A stretch of 44,021 nucleotides of DNA from an uncultured Massilia sp. GTDB lineage: Bacteria > Pseudomonadota > Gammaproteobacteria > Burkholderiales > Burkholderiaceae_D. The notes beneath the pieces are model-generated. The model saw nothing but the letters and a program-made list of their open reading frames with translations. It ran no database searches and had not been told where the DNA came from. Shown here one piece after another: positions 40,535 to 44,021 of this stretch. A program made the position numbers and the translations under genes. Position 1 is the stretch's first letter. Every line of letters begins with the position of its first letter. The stretch is from NCBI GenBank assembly GCA_913778765.1, contig CAJYXO010000106.1, forward strand, positions 1 through 44,021. Reading direction: 5' to 3'.

Positions 40535-41404
40535 ATGCGTTGGCAAGGTGATGAACAGAGCAGCAATATCGAGGACCGCCGCGGCAGTGGGGGCGGCGGT
40601 GGCTTCGGCATCGGCGGCGGCACCGTGGGGATCGGCACGATCGTCATCGCACTGATCGGCTCCTGGTTCTTCGGGGTCTCGCCCAGCACGATCTTGAGCC
40701 TGCTGTCCGGCGGTTCGCCGGCCCAGGTGCAGCAGGCGCCTTCGCACCCGCCCAGGAACGACCAGGAGACCCAGTTCGTGAGCACGGTGCTGCGCTACAC
40801 CGAGACCACCTGGACCCAGATCTTCAAGGCCAACGGCGCCACCTACACGCCGCCGGTGCTGGTGCTGTACGACGACGCCACCTCGACCGGAGGCTGCGGT
40901 ACCGGCCAGGCCGCCGTCGGGCCGTTCTACTGCCCGGCCGACCGCAAGGTCTACATCGACCTGACTTTCTTCCGCATGATGCAGCAGCGCTTCAAGGTCG
41001 GCGGCGAATTCACCCAGGCCTACGTGATCGCCCACGAAGTCGGCCACCACGTGCAGAACCTGCTGGGCATCTCCGGCAAGGTCGACGGCATGCGCAACCG
41101 CCTGTCCGAGACCGAAGCCAACGCGCTGTCGGTGCGCGTCGAACTGCAGGCCGACTGCTTTGCCGGCGTCTGGGCCTACCACACCAACGAGGCCAAGCAG
41201 ATCATCGAGCAGGGCGACGTCGAATCGGCCCTGGCGGCGGCCAGCGCGATCGGCGACGACGCCCTGCAGCGCCAGTCGCGCGGGGAGGTGGTGCCCGATT
41301 CCTTCACCCACGGCACCTCGGCGCAGCGGGTCCGCTGGTTTACGAAAGGCCTGCAGACCGGCTCCGTGGAGCAGTGCAATACCTTCGAAGCAAGGCAACT
41401 CTAA
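40535..41404 (+). CDS. Neutral zinc metallopeptidase (YpfJ-like, PF04228)
   Basis: 289 aa with strong AAGGAGA before ATG 40535. 'MRWQGDEQSSNIEDRRG' is the usual family start. A Gly-rich segment leads into one transmembrane helix (about 32-50). The catalytic domain has 'CGTGQAAVGPFYCPADRKVY' and the zinc motif 'AYVIAHEVGHHVQNLLGI', followed by 'RVELQADCFAGVWAYH', whose Glu or Asp may be the third zinc ligand. The C-terminus 'SFTHGTSAQRVRWFTKGLQT' is conserved in the family. The substrate and role are not established. A clear terminator follows at 41425. Confidence 0.92.
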   Translation: MRWQGDEQSSNIEDRRGSGGGGGFGIGGGTVGIGTIVIALIGSWFFGVSPSTILSLLSGGSPAQVQQAPSHPPRNDQETQFVSTVLRYTETTWTQIFKANGATYTPPVLVLYDDATSTGGCGTGQAAVGPFYCPADRKVYIDLTFFRMMQQRFKVGGEFTQAYVIAHEVGHHVQNLLGISGKVDGMRNRLSETEANALSVRVELQADCFAGVWAYHTNEAKQIIEQGDVESALAAASAIGDDALQRQSRGEVVPDSFTHGTSAQRVRWFTKGLQTGSVEQCNTFEARQL

Positions 41405-41424
41405 GACTTAGCACACGCAGCCGG

Positions 41425-41467
41425 AACGGCCGCCCAGCGCGGCCGTTTTCTTTTGTTTTTTTGGGAA
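41425..41467 (+). terminator. Rho-independent terminator after the zinc peptidase gene
   Basis: AACGGCCGC (41425-41433), loop CCAGC, GCGGCCGTT (41439-41447), then TTCTTTTGTTTTTTT. Perfect 9-bp stem, 21 nt after the stop codon. Confidence 0.93.
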
Positions 41468-41610
41468 ATTTCCTTTTAAAAACAAAGAACGACGCCGATG
41501 CAGAAACTGGCGGCACAACAAGGCCGGGCTGGTGAAGAAGGCGGCGCCCGGCGCGGCGCTGGTCGGCACGGTTGTGTACCTGATGCGGCGGCGCGATAGA
41601 TAGCAGCTGC
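41468..41610 (+). pseudogene. Possible remnant of a small membrane-protein gene
   Basis: The frame read up to the TAG at 41601-41603 encodes 'NWRHNKAGLVKKAAPGAALV' then 'GTVVYLMRRRDR', which looks like a short basic/hydrophobic protein tail. It has no in-frame ATG; the only ATG (41498) is one base out of frame, and GTG 41532 would leave 23 residues. It may be a frameshifted or decayed gene, or chance. Confidence 0.3.
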
Positions 41611-41702
41611 ACCGTCGTCCCCGCGAAGGCGGGGATCCAGGTTCTGCGTGCGTTCCCGTAGCGCCAGCAAACTTGGGTCCCCGCCTGCGCGGGGGCGACG
41701 GT
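41611..41702. repeat. Inverted pair of REP-like elements
   Basis: Positions 41611-41639 (ACCGTCGTCCCCGCG, AAGGCGGGGATCCA) and 41674-41702 are inverted copies with three mismatches over 29 bp, separated by 34 bp. Each copy contains its own CCCCGC/GCGGGG hairpin. The element at 25789 belongs to the same family. This arrangement is typical of REP doublets (REPIN/BIME). Confidence 0.75.
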
Positions 41703-41726
41703 ACTGAACGTAGCGTCTTGCGATAC

Positions 41727-41762
41727 GCCCCACAGCGGCCCAGCGCCGCTGTGGGGCTTTTT
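41727..41762 (+). terminator. Strong Rho-independent terminator with no gene directly upstream
   Basis: GCCCCACAGCGGC (41727-41739), loop CCAGC, GCCGCTGTGGGGC (41745-41757), then TTTTT. A perfect 13-bp stem. The zinc-peptidase transcript already has a terminator at 41425, so this one may end an unannotated transcript from 41468-41726 or insulate the protease gene downstream. Confidence 0.88.
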
Positions 41763-41856
41763 GTGCTGGAGCAAATCCTTCAACAAAAGCTCGTCCACAC
41801 TCCGATGGTGCCCAAAGCAGAGCTTGCTTACGGCGGTCCAACCGAATGGAGACGAG

Positions 41857-43635
41857 ATGAACCAGCGTTCTTGCACCTGCATCGCGGCGTCGATCGGCGC
41901 CATGTCCTTCCTGGCCACCATGCCGCTGCAGGCGGCGCCGCAACCGGCCACCATGATGAGCGCCCCGGTGGCGAACACGCCGCAGTCGAGCGCCGGCATC
42001 GTCGCCCAGCTCGAGGCGCGCCGCGCCCAGCGCGGCCTCGACGCCCGCCACGGCTTCAAGGTGCTGGTCCAGCATCCCGGCATGCAGGGCACCCAGGTGG
42101 CGCGTGTCGCCCATACCTGGAAAGGCGTGCCCATCTTCGGCTCGGAGTCGGTGGTGGTGCTGGATGCGAGCGGCCGCATCCAGTCGGAATCCGCGTCGGA
42201 GCGCAGTGCCGGGCTCGGCAAGAACGCGGGCGCCGCCGCCACCGGCGCGCCGGCCGACGATTTCAGCGTGGTCCCGGCCATCTCACCCAGGCAGGCGATC
42301 GACAAGGCGCTGGGCTCGCTCGGCGCCGACGCCCGCCACGCAGCCCCGCCGAGCGCCGAACTGATCATCTATCCGGTGCTGCGCACCGAGCGCACCCCGG
42401 AGGCGCGCGACAAGCAGGAGTACGAACTGAACGCCGTCGACGTGCAGGACGTGGTCGACCACTACGAGCTGGCCTACCTGGTCCACACCCGCATGCACGT
42501 GGGCGACAAGCCGGTCTACCACGACACCGTCGTCAGCGCGCGCGACGGCAGCATCCTCGACCAGTGGAGCATGCTGCAGACCGTGATCGGCGTCGGCAAG
42601 AGCCAGTACAACGGCGAGGTGCCGATCAACACGACCCTGGTCGACGGCAAGTACAAGATGATCGACGACACCCGCGGCACCGGCGGCATGTTCGGCGCGA
42701 TGGCGATCACCAACGCCAACCACGGCACCACCGCCGGCAACGTCTACGTGAACGACACCAATACCTGGGGCGACGGCAAGAACTACATCCCGAAAGGCTC
42801 GACCACGGACGCCAACGGCCAGACCGCGGCGGTGAACGCCATGTGGGGCCTGATGAATACCTACGACCTGCTTTCGAACGTCTTCGGCTGGCAGTCGCTG
42901 GACGGCCACAATACCGCCACCTACATCGCGGCCCACGTCAACACCGCCTACGACAACGCCTATTACAGCGACACCTGCCGCTGCATGTTCATCGGCGACG
43001 GTTCCAGCTTCACCAGCCTGGGCTCGATCGACGTGATCGGCCACGAGATGGGCCACGGCGTCACGGCCGCCACCTCGAACCTGACCTATTCCGGCGAATC
43101 GGGCGGCCTGAACGAATCGGCCTCGGACATCAACGGCGAAATCGTCGAAGCCTATGCGCGCGCCGGCGGCAAGGGAGAGACGATTCCGCTTGAAGGCAAC
43201 GACTGGGTGCTGGGCAAGGAGATCAGCAAGAGCGGCACGCCGCTGCGCTGGATGTACAAGCCGAGCAAGGACGGCGCCAGCCCGGACGCCTGGAGCAGCT
43301 CCCTGAAGCGCATCGACGTGCACTACAGCAGCGGGCCGAACAACCGCATGTTCTACTTCCTGTCGCAGGGATCGAACGCGGACAAGGCCAGCGACTACTA
43401 CAGCAAATACCTGGTCAAGACACCGGCGGCGATGACGGGTGTCGGCCTCGACAAGGCCTACCGCATCTGGTTCAAGGCGAATACCACCAAGTTCACCTCG
43501 AGCACCAACTACGCGGATGCGCGCACCAAGATGATCGAGGCCGCGCAAGAGCTCTACGGCAAGACCAGCAAGGAGGCCACGGCGGTGATGCGCGCCTACG
43601 CGGCGATCAACGTCGGCGCCGACGTCGACGAGTAG
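41857..43635 (+). CDS. Secreted M4-family (thermolysin-like) zinc metalloprotease
   Basis: 592 aa from ATG 41857, with GGAGA 5-9 nt upstream. Signal peptide at residues 1-33 (ending LQAAP). An FTP/PepSY-type propeptide (about 50-245) contains 'VARVAHTWKGVPIFGSESVV' and 'YELAYLVHTRMHVGDKPVYH'. The catalytic domain has the zinc motif 'DVIGHEMGHGVTAATSNLTY', the third ligand and downstream acid in 'GESGGLNESASDINGEIVEA', and the C-terminal catalytic His region in 'RIDVHYSSGPNNRMFYFLSQ'. The enzyme is probably an extracellular general protease matured by propeptide cleavage. No C-terminal secretion domain is present. A terminator follows 5 nt after the stop. Confidence 0.95.
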   Translation: MNQRSCTCIAASIGAMSFLATMPLQAAPQPATMMSAPVANTPQSSAGIVAQLEARRAQRGLDARHGFKVLVQHPGMQGTQVARVAHTWKGVPIFGSESVVVLDASGRIQSESASERSAGLGKNAGAAATGAPADDFSVVPAISPRQAIDKALGSLGADARHAAPPSAELIIYPVLRTERTPEARDKQEYELNAVDVQDVVDHYELAYLVHTRMHVGDKPVYHDTVVSARDGSILDQWSMLQTVIGVGKSQYNGEVPINTTLVDGKYKMIDDTRGTGGMFGAMAITNANHGTTAGNVYVNDTNTWGDGKNYIPKGSTTDANGQTAAVNAMWGLMNTYDLLSNVFGWQSLDGHNTATYIAAHVNTAYDNAYYSDTCRCMFIGDGSSFTSLGSIDVIGHEMGHGVTAATSNLTYSGESGGLNESASDINGEIVEAYARAGGKGETIPLEGNDWVLGKEISKSGTPLRWMYKPSKDGASPDAWSSSLKRIDVHYSSGPNNRMFYFLSQGSNADKASDYYSKYLVKTPAAMTGVGLDKAYRIWFKANTTKFTSSTNYADARTKMIEAAQELYGKTSKEATAVMRAYAAINVGADVDE

Positions 43636-43640
43636 GCCTC

Positions 43641-43674
43641 GGCCCCCTACAAACTGATAGGGGGCCATTTATTT
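43641..43674 (+). terminator. Rho-independent terminator after the M4 protease gene
   Basis: GGCCCCCTA (43641-43649), 8-nt loop, TAGGGGGCC (43658-43666), then ATTTATTT. Perfect 9-bp stem directly after the stop codon. Confidence 0.88.
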
Positions 43675-43676
43675 CA

Positions 43677-43706
43677 TTGCAATAAATACATTTTTCTCGG
43701 TAGCAT
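43677..43706 (+). promoter_or_regulatory. Possible promoter of the HAF-type gene
   Basis: TTGCAA (43677-43682), an 18-bp AT-rich spacer and TAGCAT (43701-43706), 33 bp before ATG 43740. Each box matches the consensus at four of six positions, and the AT-rich stretch stands out from the GC-rich surroundings. Confidence 0.45.
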
Positions 43707-43739
43707 GGCGTTCTTTCAATTGATCCGGAACAGACCGCC

Positions 43740-43985
43740 ATGCCACGCCTTTCCTGCCTCCTGCTTGCCCTGTGCGCCGCGCCGCTCGCCGCCCACGCCG
43801 CCCCCGTCTACACCGTCGCCCCGATCGGCGCCGGCAGCCTGACCAGCCAGCCGAACGGCCTGAACAATGCCGGCACGGTGGTCGGCTACACCTACACGGC
43901 GGGTGGCCATACCACCGTGCCGGCATTGTTCAGGCCGTTCGGCTGGCTGGTCAGGCTGCCGGCGCCGATCGGGGCGACGGTGTAG
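43740..43985 (+). CDS. Exported protein with HAF-repeat-like start, broken by the terminal inverted repeat
   Basis: The frame gives 81 aa, but only about the first 57 residues (up to about 43910) look genuine. The signal peptide is 'MPRLSCLLLALCAAPLAAHA' and the mature start reads 'APVYTVAPIGAGSLTSQPNG' then 'LNNAGTVVGYTYTAGGHTT'. The LNNAGxVVGY pattern is typical of HAF-repeat extracellular proteins, which usually run for several hundred residues. From 43911 on, the DNA is the exact reverse complement of 43772-43882, so the remaining residues and the stop at 43983 are made of fold-back sequence. The true gene is probably much longer. Confidence 0.55.
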   Translation: MPRLSCLLLALCAAPLAAHAAPVYTVAPIGAGSLTSQPNGLNNAGTVVGYTYTAGGHTTVPALFRPFGWLVRLPAPIGATV

Positions 43986-44021
43986 ACGGGGGCGGCGTGG
44001 GCGGCGAGCGGCGCGGCGCAC
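43772..44021. repeat. 111-bp perfect inverted repeat at the window end
   Basis: Bases 43772-43882 and 43911-44021 are exact reverse complements, separated by a 28-bp spacer. The right arm runs to the last base of the window, so the repeat may continue. The left arm is ordinary coding sequence of the HAF-type gene. A perfect copy in inverted orientation within one gene suggests a fold-back chimera or assembly artefact at a contig end, or a very recent inverted duplication. Confidence 0.97.

Noticed and set aside
43740..43985. Complete 81-aa secreted protein
   Set aside because: The last third and the stop codon are the reverse complement of the gene's own start. The complete short protein is therefore probably not real.

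Overview
The window is very GC-rich, densely coding DNA, most likely from a betaproteobacterium of the Oxalobacteraceae (Massilia/Duganella/Telluria group). This is inferred from gene content and local gene order, not from a database search. There is no phage, transposase, plasmid or CRISPR signature. The left edge cuts a TonB-dependent receptor gene. The right edge is a 111-bp perfect inverted duplication that looks like a fold-back at a contig end.

Layout. (1) 1-4352: a divergent TonB-dependent receptor / LysR regulator pair with paired operator-like dyads between them, a GNAT acetyltransferase, and a membrane GGDEF-EAL protein with a hexanucleotide repeat in its periplasmic part and a degenerate GGDEF motif. 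(2) 4476-16185: a 12-gene, tightly overlapping respiratory operon. It encodes Alternative Complex III (ActA-F: pentaheme cytochrome, Mo-oxidoreductase-like/FeS fusion, NrfD-like membrane subunit, DUF3341 subunit, monoheme lipoprotein, second membrane subunit), a small membrane protein, a Sco copper chaperone and an A2-type caa3-like cytochrome c oxidase (subunits II, I, III, IV). Together these would pass electrons from quinol through haem c carriers to CuA and the haem-copper site. (3) 16192-21654: a PoxB-like TPP enzyme, a FemAB-like acyltransferase, glutamine-dependent NAD synthetase and a PII protein. (4) 21684-24962: a single-domain response regulator, a UPF0126 channel-like protein and a bacteriophytochrome histidine kinase.

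(5) 25080-36836: an Smr-domain protein and thioredoxin reductase on the minus strand, diverging from ftsK-lolA-(TonB-like)-(large lipoprotein)-rarA-(small exported protein)-serS. This matches the trxB / ftsK-lolA-rarA-serS order known from E. coli, with three extra genes and without lrp. (6) 36837-37440: two identical tRNA-Ser(CGA) genes, each with its own promoter and terminator, separated by four consecutive hairpins. (7) 37484-44021: a chemotaxis receptor, an SAM methyltransferase, a 61-aa protein with a hairpin leader, a YpfJ-like zinc metallopeptidase, an intergenic stretch with REP-like repeats and an orphan terminator, a secreted M4 metalloprotease, and the start of a HAF-repeat-type exported protein lost in the terminal inverted repeat.

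I found no clearly new multi-gene system. The strongest leads are the respiratory operon with its unassigned small gene, the dyads placed on start codons or in leaders (response regulator, rarA, two small genes), the inter-tRNA hairpin array, and the terminal inverted duplication, which may be an artefact.
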